Assembly (NCBI RefSeq): GCF_001015055.1
Contig: NZ_BBWZ01000002.1
Location: forward strand, 62,001-126,000
Source of the DNA: Aneurinibacillus tyrosinisolvens
Lineage (GTDB): Bacteria; Bacillota; Bacilli; Aneurinibacillales; Aneurinibacillaceae
Length of the DNA stretch: 64,000 nt
Direction: 5' to 3'
Made by a program: the position numbers and the translations under genes. Position 1 is the stretch's first letter, and each line of letters opens with the position of its first letter. Under the pieces are notes generated by a model, which was not told the DNA's origin, searched no databases, and saw only the letters and a program-made list of their open reading frames with translations. Below, piece after piece: positions 38,622-47,194 of the stretch.

Positions 38622-39404
38622 ATGAATGAATGGCAGGCATTGATTCTTGGAATGATTCAAGGGTTAACGGAATTTCTGCCGGTTAGCAGCACCGGGCATC
38701 TTTTTCTAGGCCGGCATTTATTCGGGCTGGACGAAGCTGGCCTGTTTCTTGATACGATGCTTCATATCGGTACACTGTTTGCCGTCCTGGCTGTTTATAA
38801 GGATGACGTTCTGTACATGCTGAGGAGGCCGCTGAGCCGGCTGACGGGGCTCGTTGTTGTCGGTACGATACCCGCTGTTGTAATTGGACTTATGTTTGAG
38901 GACTTTTTTGATGCTATTTCAAAAACCGGCTCCACGATAGGATATGAGTTTCTTGTCACAGGCTGTGTTCTCTGGATGGCGGAGCGCTGGAAGAACGGAT
39001 ACAAAGAGATGGAAGATATCTCGTACGGCGATGCGCTCTTTATCGGGACGTTCCAGGCGGCAGCCATTATGCCGGCGCTCTCCCGCTCCGGGCTTACGAT
39101 TGCGGCTTCTCTTTTCCGCCGGATTGATAAGGCGGCGGCCGCACAGTTTTCTTTTCTTTTATCCATTCCGGCCATTGCCGGAGGGATCGTGCTTCAGGGT
39201 GCGAAGCTTGTCACCGGTGAGAGCGGAGAAGCGATCGGGCTGATGCCCCTTCTGATAGGAACCCTTTCCTCCGCCTTCTTCGGCTATATTGCCGTCCGCT
39301 GGATGATTGGCGTTCTTAAGCGCGGCTCTCTTAAAGGCTTCGCCATCTATGTCTGGATCCTTGGCTTTTTTATCATCGCAGCGCAGGTAACGAGAAGCTT
39401 TTAA
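38622..39404 (+). CDS. uppP: Undecaprenyl-diphosphatase UppP (BacA)
   Basis: This integral membrane phosphatase recycles undecaprenyl pyrophosphate to the monophosphate carrier for wall synthesis and contributes to bacitracin tolerance. It is 260 residues long with seven to eight hydrophobic segments. The two catalytic blocks are visible: QGLTEFLPVSSTGHL near residue 14 with the conserved Glu, and PALSRSGLTIAA near residue 152 with the catalytic Arg/Ser. GGGGGG lies seven bases before the start. It lies between rho and a minus-strand potassium channel gene. Confidence 0.95.
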   Translation: MNEWQALILGMIQGLTEFLPVSSTGHLFLGRHLFGLDEAGLFLDTMLHIGTLFAVLAVYKDDVLYMLRRPLSRLTGLVVVGTIPAVVIGLMFEDFFDAISKTGSTIGYEFLVTGCVLWMAERWKNGYKEMEDISYGDALFIGTFQAAAIMPALSRSGLTIAASLFRRIDKAAAAQFSFLLSIPAIAGGIVLQGAKLVTGESGEAIGLMPLLIGTLSSAFFGYIAVRWMIGVLKRGSLKGFAIYVWILGFFIIAAQVTRSF

Positions 39405-39424
39405 TTAGTAACTGTGTTAAAAAA

Positions 39425-39462
39425 AGAGCATTGCCCGGTTATAAAGGGTAATGCTCTCTTTT
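39425..39462 (+). terminator. Terminator of uppP
   Basis: AGAGCATTGCCC and GGGTAATGCTCT pair with one mismatch around a nine-base loop, with CTTTTTG after. It could also stop minus-strand transcription from ktrB. Confidence 0.8.
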
Positions 39463-39511
39463 TGTTACGGCAGTGGAAAATGTATGTCACTTTAAAGTGG
39501 TAAAGGATGAT

Positions 39512-40873
39512 TCATCCTATAGTGATCTTACCTTCAGAGTAGCGGAAATGCTCCTTCTTTCTATCGATACTGAGCGCAAAAGCAACGGTGAGTGGGCCGA
39601 CCCTTCCTGCGAACATAACGAAGGAAACAAGGATTTTCCCAAACATCGTGAGATGAGGAGTAAGCCCCATGGATAAGCCTACCGTGCCGAATGCGGACGT
39701 TGTTTCGAATAAAACTGTAAGGAAATCGGCTTTCTCCGTAATACAGAGGATCATCGTTGCTCCAAGGACGAGAAAGACAGCGGCAAAGGTAATTGTCAGT
39801 GCCTTGTGCACTTTGCTTTCGTCCACACGCTGTTTGAAGAATACAACATCGCGGCGGCCGCGAATCATCGCCCAAACAGCCCCGAGAAGCGTGACGAAGG
39901 TCGTTGTCTTAATCCCGCCTCCTGTAGAGCCCGGCGAAGCCCAATAAACATCAGGATGACCATCAAAAACAGAGTGGCCTGGTGCATATCACCAATCGGA
40001 GGGTATTCGCCCCGTCTGTCCGGGTACAGACAGATTGGAAAAATGAACCGAGTATCTTTCCGGCCCAGTCGAGAGAAGCAAGTGTTTTCGGGTTCGTGTA
40101 CTCCATAGCAAAAATAAGAAGCGCTCCGAAGAAAACGAGGAAGGCGGTTGACGTGAGCACGACTTTCGTATGCATCGACAGCTTGTGCCGGTTGTGAAAA
40201 TCGGTCAGCTCTGCAATAACGATGAAGCCGATCCCGCCGGCAATAATCAGGATCATAATGACGATGTTGACAATCGGGTCGCTTACATACGGCGTCAGAC
40301 TTCTAAATCCTCCAACTAAGTCAAAGCCTGCATTATTAAAGTTGGAAACAGAGTGGAAAATACCGAAATATATCCCCCTTGATACTCCCATATCCGGAAT
40401 CCAGCGGAGCGCCAAAATGAGCGCCCCAACTCCCTCGAAGATGATAGTGAAAAGAAGGACCCGTTGAACAAGTTTTACGATTCCCTCGAGCGTCAACTGG
40501 TTTAATGACTCTTGAATGAGCAGGCGCTGCCGCAGCGAGATTTTTCTTCCAATAACGAGGGCGAACAGGGTTGCCATCGTCATAAATCCAAGTCCGCCAA
40601 CCTGGATTAAGGTCAAAATCGTAAGCTGGCCGAACATCGTGAATGCCGTTCCGGTATCGGCAACAACGAGCCCTGTTACACATGTAGCGGACGTAGCGGT
40701 AAACAGAGCGTTAACAAAAGAAAGCCCTCTTCCATCCGGTGTGGCGATAGGGAGCATCAGAAGGAAGGCCCCGACAAGGATAATCGCCGCGAAGCCGATA
40801 ACGAGCATCTGCGCGGGATTTATGGATGTCAGGGAAAAACAGGCTGCTTTCTCTTATACGGTAGGTTTGACAT
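39512..40873 (-). pseudogene. ktrB: KtrB-type potassium uptake channel, three frameshifts
   Basis: KtrB is the membrane pore of the Ktr potassium system. Read on the minus strand from ATG 40873 (GAGGTG upstream), the protein would be about 454 residues, the normal length, with the pore loops TSATCVTGLVV, HSVSNFNNAGFDL, the NTL-PIGDM region and SAFGTVGLSMG. Three single-base losses break it: in a T run near 40824 (strand-wise TTTTT), in a C run near 39998 and in a G run near 39940. Everything between them is well conserved, so the losses are recent or are sequencing errors. The longest intact frame is 281 codons (39963-40808). Confidence 0.8.
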
Positions 40874-40953
40874 TAGTTACACCTCAATGGAATAGAAAGT
40901 AAGTTCTTAATATATATGACGATAGTATCCGACAAATAGGTACAGCGCAATCT

Positions 40954-40983
40954 TTGACTTTTTTACCACCGTTCGCTTATAAT
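40954..40983 (+). promoter_or_regulatory. Promoter of the radical SAM gene
   Basis: TTGACT and TATAAT are separated by 18 bases and end 57 bases before the ATG at 41041. Confidence 0.65.
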
Positions 40984-41040
40984 AATTCGGATGTACCTGT
41001 AATCATATAAACGAATCAATAGTGAGGAGTTTTGATATAT

Positions 41041-42315
41041 ATGTATCTTGTTTATGCTGATGGAAAGGACCAGGTGTACGAGCACGCCGAGCTGTTTGGT
41101 CTCGGGCGCAGCGGAGATACGTTGATGGAAATTCTTGAAGAAGAACTCATTCCGCTGCCAGAGGGTGCTACACTCGTAAGCCTTCCATCCTGTAACCCGG
41201 TCGGCCTGAATCCGGAAACAGGCGAAATGATTCGCCTCGATGAATTTCAGGCTGTAGGAGCACTCCTTCCTCAGGGATTCACACGTCTTATGTTTCCCGG
41301 ATATGTGAAGGAAAGTAAGGAAGAAAAACTTCCGCTTTTTGGATATACAGCGGTTGTTTGGCATAATGACGGATTTTATGTAGCTGCAGAGCCGACAGAT
41401 GAACCATATAAATGGAACCCGGTAAACTTTCCTATGACTGATTTGGAAGGAAAGGTAAAGGAAGTACTTGCACAGTACCCGGAAAATCGGGTATTTAATC
41501 ACCTGAGCAACTGCACGCTTGGATATGAGTGCTTGACCGCATCCAATACATTCCTGAACCGCTGGGAAGCCGGCCTGCCCGTTTCGTTCTCCTGCAATGC
41601 GGGCTGCTATGGCTGTATTTCAGAGCAGCCGGATGACAGCGGATTTCCGGCTCCGCAGACTCGAATGAACTTTAAGCCGACGGTTGACGAGCTTGTAGAG
41701 GTGATGCTCCACCACCTGCAAACACCGGAATCGATTATTAGCTTTGGCCAGGGGTGTGAAGGTGAACCATCCACCCAGGCGGCGATTATTACGCAGGCAA
41801 TGCGGCGCATACGTGAGCAGACACAGACCGGGTTCATCAATATTAATACGAATGCAGGCCTAACAGACCACATTAAGGCCATTGTAGATGCGGGCCTTGA
41901 TTTAATGCGCGTGAGCACAATCAGTGCGATCGATGAGCATTATAACGCCTACTACCGCCCGCGCGGCTACACGCTCCAGAATGTGGAGAAGTCGGCGGCC
42001 TATGCGAGCAGCAAAGGCGTATACACTTCCATTAATTATCTCGTATTCCCGGGGGTGTTTGACCGGGAAGAAGAAATGGAAGCCATGATTGAATTTATCA
42101 GGCGCTCGGGAATCCGTCTCATTCAAATGCGCAATCTTAACATCGACCCGGACAGCTATCTGTCCATGATCCCGCCGGCGAAAGGCGAGATTTTCGGAAT
42201 GAAGCAGGCGATGGAAATTTACCGCCAGGAACTGCCCGATGTTATCCTTGGCTCATATACGCACGTTCCGCCTGTACAGTTTCAGGAACTGCGCAAAGCA
42301 TCTTTAAATAAATAA
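41041..42315 (+). CDS. Radical SAM protein of unassigned function
   Basis: This 424-residue protein has a radical SAM cluster motif CNAGCYGC (Cys185, Cys189, Cys192; CX3CX2C) followed by a barrel with FGQGCEGEPS and ININTNAG segments. The first 180 residues are an extra domain I do not recognise; it contains another cysteine pair (about Cys158 and Cys164) just before the cluster. Nothing after the barrel suggests a second iron-sulfur domain. ATG 41041 follows GAGGAG by eleven bases; a TTG at 41032 is too close to that site. It has its own promoter, stands between ktrB and rpmE, and no obvious peptide or cofactor substrate gene lies beside it. Confidence 0.85.
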   Translation: MYLVYADGKDQVYEHAELFGLGRSGDTLMEILEEELIPLPEGATLVSLPSCNPVGLNPETGEMIRLDEFQAVGALLPQGFTRLMFPGYVKESKEEKLPLFGYTAVVWHNDGFYVAAEPTDEPYKWNPVNFPMTDLEGKVKEVLAQYPENRVFNHLSNCTLGYECLTASNTFLNRWEAGLPVSFSCNAGCYGCISEQPDDSGFPAPQTRMNFKPTVDELVEVMLHHLQTPESIISFGQGCEGEPSTQAAIITQAMRRIREQTQTGFININTNAGLTDHIKAIVDAGLDLMRVSTISAIDEHYNAYYRPRGYTLQNVEKSAAYASSKGVYTSINYLVFPGVFDREEEMEAMIEFIRRSGIRLIQMRNLNIDPDSYLSMIPPAKGEIFGMKQAMEIYRQELPDVILGSYTHVPPVQFQELRKASLNK

Positions 42316-42322
42316 TAAATGT

Positions 42323-42351
42323 TTGCAATATGTAAAACGACGTGCTATAAT
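42323..42351 (+). promoter_or_regulatory. Promoter of rpmE
   Basis: TTGCAA, 17 bases, TATAAT; the -10 is perfect and lies 63 bases before the rpmE start. Confidence 0.7.
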
Positions 42352-42414
42352 TCATTTATGTGCTTTATTGTAACTCTGTTTCGTAAAGATTCAGGGCAGA
42401 AAGAGGTGAAAGTA

Positions 42415-42615
42415 ATGAAACCGGAAATCCATCCAGATTATAAGTTAACAAAAGTTACTTGTGCTTGTGGTAACGAGTTCGAAACCGGCTCAGTAAAAGA
42501 AAACTTGCGCGTGGAGGTTTGCTCCGAATGCCATCCTTTCTATACTGGTAAACAAAAGTTCCTCGATGCTGGCGGACGTGTAGATCGTTTCAAGAAGAAA
42601 TACAATATGAAATAA
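42415..42615 (+). CDS. rpmE: Ribosomal protein L31 (zinc-binding form)
   Basis: This 66-residue large-subunit protein keeps the zinc ligands: CACG near residue 16 and [10 protein letters not shown] near residue 36, so it is the C+ form that is normally replaced by the cysteine-free paralogue under zinc limitation. GAAAGAGGTGAAAG precedes the ATG at 42415; an in-frame ATG at 42319 overlaps the promoter. It normally stands between rho and tdk; here it is separated from both. Confidence 0.95.
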   Translation: MKPEIHPDYKLTKVTCACGNEFETGSVKENLRVEVCSECHPFYTGKQKFLDAGGRVDRFKKKYNMK

Positions 42616-42627
42616 TAAAAATGATAG

Positions 42628-42658
42628 ACGGACAGGCTTATGCTTGTCCGTTTTTATT
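42628..42658 (+). terminator. Terminator of rpmE
   Basis: ACGGACAGGC and GCTTGTCCGT pair (one G-T) around TTAT and are followed by TTTTATTTATT. Confidence 0.85.
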
Positions 42659-42753
42659 TATTATTAAGGTTTTTGATACATATTTACTTATATATAATTA
42701 GATACTATAATATAATTAGTTTAAAAGGAAATAAGATGAATGGAGGTTTTTAG

Positions 42754-43581
42754 ATGAAAAGGAGAAGCATTAGCCGCGTATGGACAGTCCGTCATGAACA
42801 ACAAAGCCCGATCCATAAAGTCGGCCAGGTTCTTTCGCCAGGAGATTGGAAAGAGCTTGACCCTTTTCTATTCCTTGCCGAAGATTGGTTTCAGCATGGC
42901 GTCTTTGATTTTCACCCGCACCGTGGCATCGAGACAGTAACGTATGTCATTGAGGGCACGCTGGAGCATTATGACAATCATGGCGGCCAAGACAAACTGG
43001 GGCCTGGAGACGCACAGTGGATGACAGCAGGAAGCGGAATCATTCACAAAGAAACGGCGGCTCCAGGGGACACTGTCCACAGCCTGCAACTGTGGGTGAA
43101 TCTCCCGCGCTCCAACAAGCTGGCGCAGCCTCGCTACCAGAATCTCCACGCTAAAGATATGCCGGTGCGCCGTGAAGAGGGGGCACTCGTCCGCATTTTT
43201 TCCGGGTCATCTGCAGGCGTTACGGCCGGCACGCTAAATTACACGCCAATCACGATGGTAGAGATACAGCTGGAGCCGGGTGCGACGGTAGTGCAGGACC
43301 TCCCCGGAAGCTACAACGGTTTTATGTATATACTTGAAGGCAGTGGGTATTTTGGTGCGAACGAAACAAGAGGAACGAAAAACCAGGGGTTATGGCTCGG
43401 TTCTGCTGATGGTTCGGAGGAGAGCGAGATATCGATCCGCGCGGAAGAAAAGCTTCGCGTCCTGCTTTATGCAGGCGAGCCGATTAAAGAACCTGTCGTC
43501 GCCTACGGTCCGTTCGTAATGAATACAGAAGAAGAAATCAGGCAAGCATTCGTTGACTACCGCGAGGGAAAATTTGATTAA
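42754..43581 (+). CDS. Pirin-family bicupin protein
   Basis: This 275-residue two-cupin protein binds metal through DFHPHRGIETVTY near residue 51 and a later His/Glu pair around HKETAAPGDTVHS; the second cupin begins near residue 180 and has lost the ligands, as is usual in pirins. Some pirins are quercetinases or regulators; the reaction here is not determined. TGGAGG lies ten bases before the ATG. It begins the stretch of accessory genes between rpmE and tdk and ends at a terminator. Confidence 0.9.
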   Translation: MKRRSISRVWTVRHEQQSPIHKVGQVLSPGDWKELDPFLFLAEDWFQHGVFDFHPHRGIETVTYVIEGTLEHYDNHGGQDKLGPGDAQWMTAGSGIIHKETAAPGDTVHSLQLWVNLPRSNKLAQPRYQNLHAKDMPVRREEGALVRIFSGSSAGVTAGTLNYTPITMVEIQLEPGATVVQDLPGSYNGFMYILEGSGYFGANETRGTKNQGLWLGSADGSEESEISIRAEEKLRVLLYAGEPIKEPVVAYGPFVMNTEEEIRQAFVDYREGKFD

Positions 43582-43610
43582 GTTTAACATAGAAGTTTAA
43601 AGATTTTATT

Positions 43611-43647
43611 AGCACTCCTGCAAATTTATTTGTGGGAGTGCTTTTTT
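43611..43647 (+). terminator. Terminator of the pirin gene
   Basis: AGCACTCC and GGGAGTGCT pair, extended by CAAA/TTTG, followed by TTTTTTATC. Confidence 0.8.
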
Positions 43648-43710
43648 ATCGCATAAACCAGATGTTACTTTAAAGTAATAGGGAAAAAGACCGCAAGGTT
43701 AAAAATGTTA

Positions 43711-43906
43711 GAAAAAAGGGAGAGCAGTCCACGCAGACCGGCCTTCCTGACCCAGCGGAAGCTCCCGGAGAGCAGAACAAGCCCGCAATTGTCTCCATCC
43801 TCGAACTACCCAGATGTTTTGCGGGCTCTGCTCGCAGGGAGGTGGAGCGGACAGTTCTTCCTTCCTCGCGGAAGGGAAAGGCAAGTAGACTGAACTCCCT
43901 TTTTTC
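43711..43906 (+). repeat. 196-bp structured repeat element, copy 2
   Basis: This is the second copy of the element at 13858-14053: same length, same 12-bp terminal inverted repeats, about 94 percent identical by hand alignment. Pairings here are CAGTC/GACTG next to the end stem, GCTCCC opposite GGGAGG, GAGCAGA/TCTGCTC, GCCCGC/GCGGGC and a TTCCTTCC/GGAAGGGAA hairpin capped by TCGC. It fills the gap between the pirin terminator and the TetR gene of the coiled-coil cluster. A GAAAAA-rich flank precedes both copies and a T-rich flank follows both. Confidence 0.75.
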
Positions 43907-44068
43907 GCTTTTTTGCACATTTTCATGTTTACCCCCCCAAAATTCGGGGTAGAGTTTCGTATTAATATATTAAATAATATAATTATTCTGAAAAGGAGGG
44001 ATGAAAGGCTTCTTTATTACCCAAAGAGTACGCGTACGTATTCGTATCGAAAGGGGCGAAAGGAAAAG

Positions 44069-44710
44069 GTGCTTGAAGCAAAGCAGTATGTACATAAACT
44101 CGACCTAAAAGCAGATAACCCCGAAGATCGCCTGCTAGCAGCGGCCATTCACGTATTTTCCGAGAAGGGATACTACGAATCAAGTGTCGACGATATCGTT
44201 TCTGAGGCAAAGGCTTCCAAAACGACATTCTATAAGTATTTTCAGAACAAAGAAGACATGTTGATTCAAGTTTTTCAGCGGTTGGCGTCTTTGATGGGGG
44301 AACGTGTGGAAAAAGCGCTCCTCCATACACCGAAGAACGCTGCACGAACATTTGCGGGAATACGTGCCTACCTGGAGACTTGCTTCGAATACAGGGAACT
44401 CGCGCGCCTGCTGCTTATTGATACGGTAGGAGTCAGCAGGCGGCTTGAACAGGTTAGAAGAGAAGCACACACTTATTTTGCCTCTATCTTTTTTGAAGAA
44501 TTGCAGAAAGGGTTAAAGGGCGGTTTTGTCACATCAGAGGAAGCCAGAATTGTCTCGCGTGCAATGGTTGGAGCAGTAAATGAAGTGGTGCTTACGGTAA
44601 TAGACAAACAGCAGGAACCGAACATCCATAATTTAACCGAAGTCCTTTCATCCATGCTTACTCGATATTTGAAAAACATTCCACATAACGAAATAGGGGG
44701 ATCATTATGA
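44069..44710 (+). CDS. TetR-family regulator of the SLH/coiled-coil cluster
   Basis: This is a predicted repressor of about 213 residues. The helix-turn-helix covers about residues 21-66, with HVFSEKGYYESSVDDIVSEA and the recognition helix SKTTFYKYFQNKEDML. The remaining helical part is a ligand-binding domain of unknown specificity. The start is uncertain: the frame is open from 43913, and GTG 44069 with AAAGGAAAAG close by is chosen because it places the DNA-binding domain at the usual distance from the N-terminus. A much stronger site, AAAAGGAGGG at 43991-44000, has no in-frame start after it. The stop overlaps the ATG of the SLH gene, so it is the first gene of that unit. Confidence 0.78.
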   Translation: MLEAKQYVHKLDLKADNPEDRLLAAAIHVFSEKGYYESSVDDIVSEAKASKTTFYKYFQNKEDMLIQVFQRLASLMGERVEKALLHTPKNAARTFAGIRAYLETCFEYRELARLLLIDTVGVSRRLEQVRREAHTYFASIFFEELQKGLKGGFVTSEEARIVSRAMVGAVNEVVLTVIDKQQEPNIHNLTEVLSSMLTRYLKNIPHNEIGGSL

Positions 44711-46029
44711 AAAAACTCGGTGTAGCTACAACGGCGGTCTTTTTATCCTTATCTCTTACAGCAGGACCTGCAGCCGCCGCAGGGCTAACAGACGGACTGC
44801 TGAATAATCTTCCCATTGCGGGTAGTGTGCTGAATGCGGGAGCTCAGGCAGCGGGCGCGGCACAGAATAGCAGTGCTCCGGATACAAGCAGCCTTTCAGG
44901 ATTAGGCGATGCACTAAATGGTGGCAGTCTCCTGGATGCAAGCAGCCTTACCGGCGGAAATAACGTACCGGGTCTGAGCGATTTGCTAAACAACCTGAGT
45001 CCGAATCCTGTTATCCAGGGGAAAAACGGGCTGAGTATGACAACAGATCGTGCGATTATTTTTGCGGGTGTTCCGAACTTCAACACGTTGAAAATCACAG
45101 TAAACTATTCCGCCGTTGAGGCCGGAACGTTATCCGTAAAAATCCCTGCAGGCGCTAAAGTATCCAGCAATGGCGGGGGCAAAGAGAGCAATGGTACATT
45201 AACATGGAGCGTTGATCCGAAAACGAAAAGTACGGGCGCATTTTCGTATGCGCTTACATTTGACGGAACCGGTACAACTGGATCTTCCATTATGAATAAT
45301 ATGACCCATACCGCTTCCTTAATTTCTAATGGAAACAAGCAACTGGCAACCGCGACAGCACAAACCCAGGTGATTAATCCAGGTTCCGGCGTTGAAGAAC
45401 GTCCCCGCTATGTATATGGGTACACGGATAAAACCTTCCGTCCCGACTCCAAATTGACCCGTGCGGAAGGTGTAGCGGTGGCTGTTCGTATTATTTTCCC
45501 GGGATTCGACAGGAAGCTGCCGCAGAAGCAGTTGTTTAAAGACGTAAAACCGAATTACTGGGCTGCCCAGGATATAACAAAAGCTGTGGCGGAAGGATTA
45601 ATCTCCGGCAATGCGGATGGAACGTTCCAGCCGGATAAGCCAATGACTCGTGGAGAATATATGACCCTTCTTGCCCACGCATTGATGAAAACCCCAACGA
45701 GCAGTGCAAGCATTCCATACCCGGATGTGAAGGGTGAGGAGTTGAAAAATGCAGTTGGCTTACTTCAAGAGCTAAACATGCTGAGCGGGTTGCCGAACGG
45801 TACACTGGGAGTTGATTTGACGCTTACCCGCAAGGAAATGGTCGTTATGACGAACAAAGTTGTTCTTCGTTTGCCTCTCGACAACAGCGGCAAAGCAACC
45901 TACAAAGACGTTGCTCCTTCTGCCTGGTATTACGGAGATGTAGAAGCCGCTTCCGCAGCGAAGAAGTATGCCCGCAACCCGCTGCCCGGCAGCTTGCTTG
46001 GAGGGGTTGGAACGCCGCTCGGCCAGTAA
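44707..46029 (+). CDS. Secreted SLH-domain protein
   Basis: This 440-residue exported protein begins with a signal peptide (about 1-25, ending GPAAAA). A Gly/Ser/Asn/Leu-rich low-complexity stretch (26-95) and a beta-rich domain (about 96-225) resembling DUF11-type surface modules follow. Three S-layer homology repeats come next, marked by YGYTDKTFRPDSKLTRAE, SGNADGTFQPDKPMTRGE and a more diverged third with SGLPNGTLGVDLTLTRKE. SLH domains bind pyruvylated secondary wall polymers, so the protein should sit on the cell wall with its N-terminal part exposed or facing the membrane. It is coupled to the TetR gene by an ATGA overlap and followed by five helical membrane-tethered proteins. Confidence 0.88.
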   Translation: MKKLGVATTAVFLSLSLTAGPAAAAGLTDGLLNNLPIAGSVLNAGAQAAGAAQNSSAPDTSSLSGLGDALNGGSLLDASSLTGGNNVPGLSDLLNNLSPNPVIQGKNGLSMTTDRAIIFAGVPNFNTLKITVNYSAVEAGTLSVKIPAGAKVSSNGGGKESNGTLTWSVDPKTKSTGAFSYALTFDGTGTTGSSIMNNMTHTASLISNGNKQLATATAQTQVINPGSGVEERPRYVYGYTDKTFRPDSKLTRAEGVAVAVRIIFPGFDRKLPQKQLFKDVKPNYWAAQDITKAVAEGLISGNADGTFQPDKPMTRGEYMTLLAHALMKTPTSSASIPYPDVKGEELKNAVGLLQELNMLSGLPNGTLGVDLTLTRKEMVVMTNKVVLRLPLDNSGKATYKDVAPSAWYYGDVEAASAAKKYARNPLPGSLLGGVGTPLGQ

Positions 46030-46114
46030 AGTAACGGATCGTTTATAAGGAAAGCAGGCGGTAAGCTGGCTCCACCGCCTGCTGATTCTATAAGGTAAGG
46101 GAGGGAAGGCAGGC

Positions 46115-46666
46115 GTGGTGAAGAGACGTGTACGAAAAGTTGCGATTAACAGTCTTATTGTTATCGGCCTTATGTATGGGACAGCGCTCGGCGTTTCGAA
46201 AGCGGCGGAAACGAAGCCGGATCTTAAGAAATTCGATATTATTGGGAGACTTAAAGCCATTAATGGCAATAACGAATCTCTCAGTAAAACGAACATGGAA
46301 ATTGTACGGAATATGAAAGCTGTCGATGAACAGGTGGGAAAAACAGGGCAGGTTGCCGCCCGGCTCAAAGATGTGAATGGCGGATTGGGAAAACAGGAAA
46401 ACACGCTGAATGCGCTTATCCCCGTAACGGCGGACCAGGTAACGTTGAGCACTAATTTAAAAGGGCTAAGCGTAACGATTAACGGAAATATGAAAACGAT
46501 TTCAAACGTATCGATGAAACAAGATCAGGAATTAAAACGAATGAATCGTGTAGTGCAAGATGCACGCAGCAAGCTGGAAAGCGTAATGAAGGGCAATGAA
46601 GCGATTAATCAGAAGCTTGGTACTGCGGCGGACAAAACCCGCCAAATTGAACAGTCTATTCCTTAA
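46115..46666 (+). CDS. Membrane-tethered or secreted helical protein 1 of the cluster
   Basis: This 183-residue protein starts at GTG 46115 behind GGGAGGGAAGG. Residues 9-29 form a hydrophobic segment after a basic start, ending SKAAE, so it could be a cleaved signal peptide or an anchor. The rest (about 35-183) is almost entirely predicted helix, with hydrophobic residues every three to four positions and many Asn and Gln (INGNMKTISN, VNGGLGKQEN), like a coiled coil. No enzyme motif or cysteine is seen. It shares this design with the next four genes, and I recognise no family. Confidence 0.75.
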   Translation: MVKRRVRKVAINSLIVIGLMYGTALGVSKAAETKPDLKKFDIIGRLKAINGNNESLSKTNMEIVRNMKAVDEQVGKTGQVAARLKDVNGGLGKQENTLNALIPVTADQVTLSTNLKGLSVTINGNMKTISNVSMKQDQELKRMNRVVQDARSKLESVMKGNEAINQKLGTAADKTRQIEQSIP

Positions 46667-46686
46667 AAGGGGCGGGAGGTCGCGAG

Positions 46687-47193
46687 ATGATTAAAAAACT
46701 GGCAGGAATACTAGGCGTCCTCGTTTTAAGCGGACTACTCATTAATTCAATGTTAATGACATTTTATTTAAAGAAAATTGATAGCGGACTTAACGAAAAT
46801 CTGCATTCAGTAAGAGCCCTTGGCCAGCTGCAGAAATCGATTATTGATAAAAACGGGGAACTTACTGGCATGATTGGTACAATCGGTCAAATAGACGGCG
46901 GGCTTGATGCAGCCATCGATCGTACGTCAAGGCTGCTCGTTCTTCTTACACAGGTTGTTAATTTGAATGCGGATACACTTCAGATTAACAATGCCATGGA
47001 ACAATCCTCCCTTCAGTCGGGTGCAACCATTACGAGCGTAAATCAATCATTGAAAACGGTCGGGCCATATACGGCCCAAATGAAGGGATATCTGGAAAGC
47101 CTGAAGAAAACCGCTGCATCCGATGCACAGAAGATGAATGATATCCGTCAAAGTGCCGAACGCATGAATCAAAAACTTCCGGGAGGTCCATAG
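46687..47193 (+). CDS. Membrane-anchored helical protein 2 of the cluster
   Basis: This 168-residue protein has an N-terminal membrane helix (about 5-27) and an extracytoplasmic helical stalk with heptad-like spacing, Asn-rich in the core (LNADTLQINNAMEQSS). GGGAGG lies nine bases before the ATG, and the gap to the preceding gene is 20 bases. No cysteines or catalytic motifs are present. The IDGGLDAAIDRTSRLL stretch resembles MNGGLTTTARLL in protein 5 of the cluster, which suggests the proteins arose by duplication. Confidence 0.75.
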   Translation: MIKKLAGILGVLVLSGLLINSMLMTFYLKKIDSGLNENLHSVRALGQLQKSIIDKNGELTGMIGTIGQIDGGLDAAIDRTSRLLVLLTQVVNLNADTLQINNAMEQSSLQSGATITSVNQSLKTVGPYTAQMKGYLESLKKTAASDAQKMNDIRQSAERMNQKLPGGP

Positions 47194-47194
47194 G

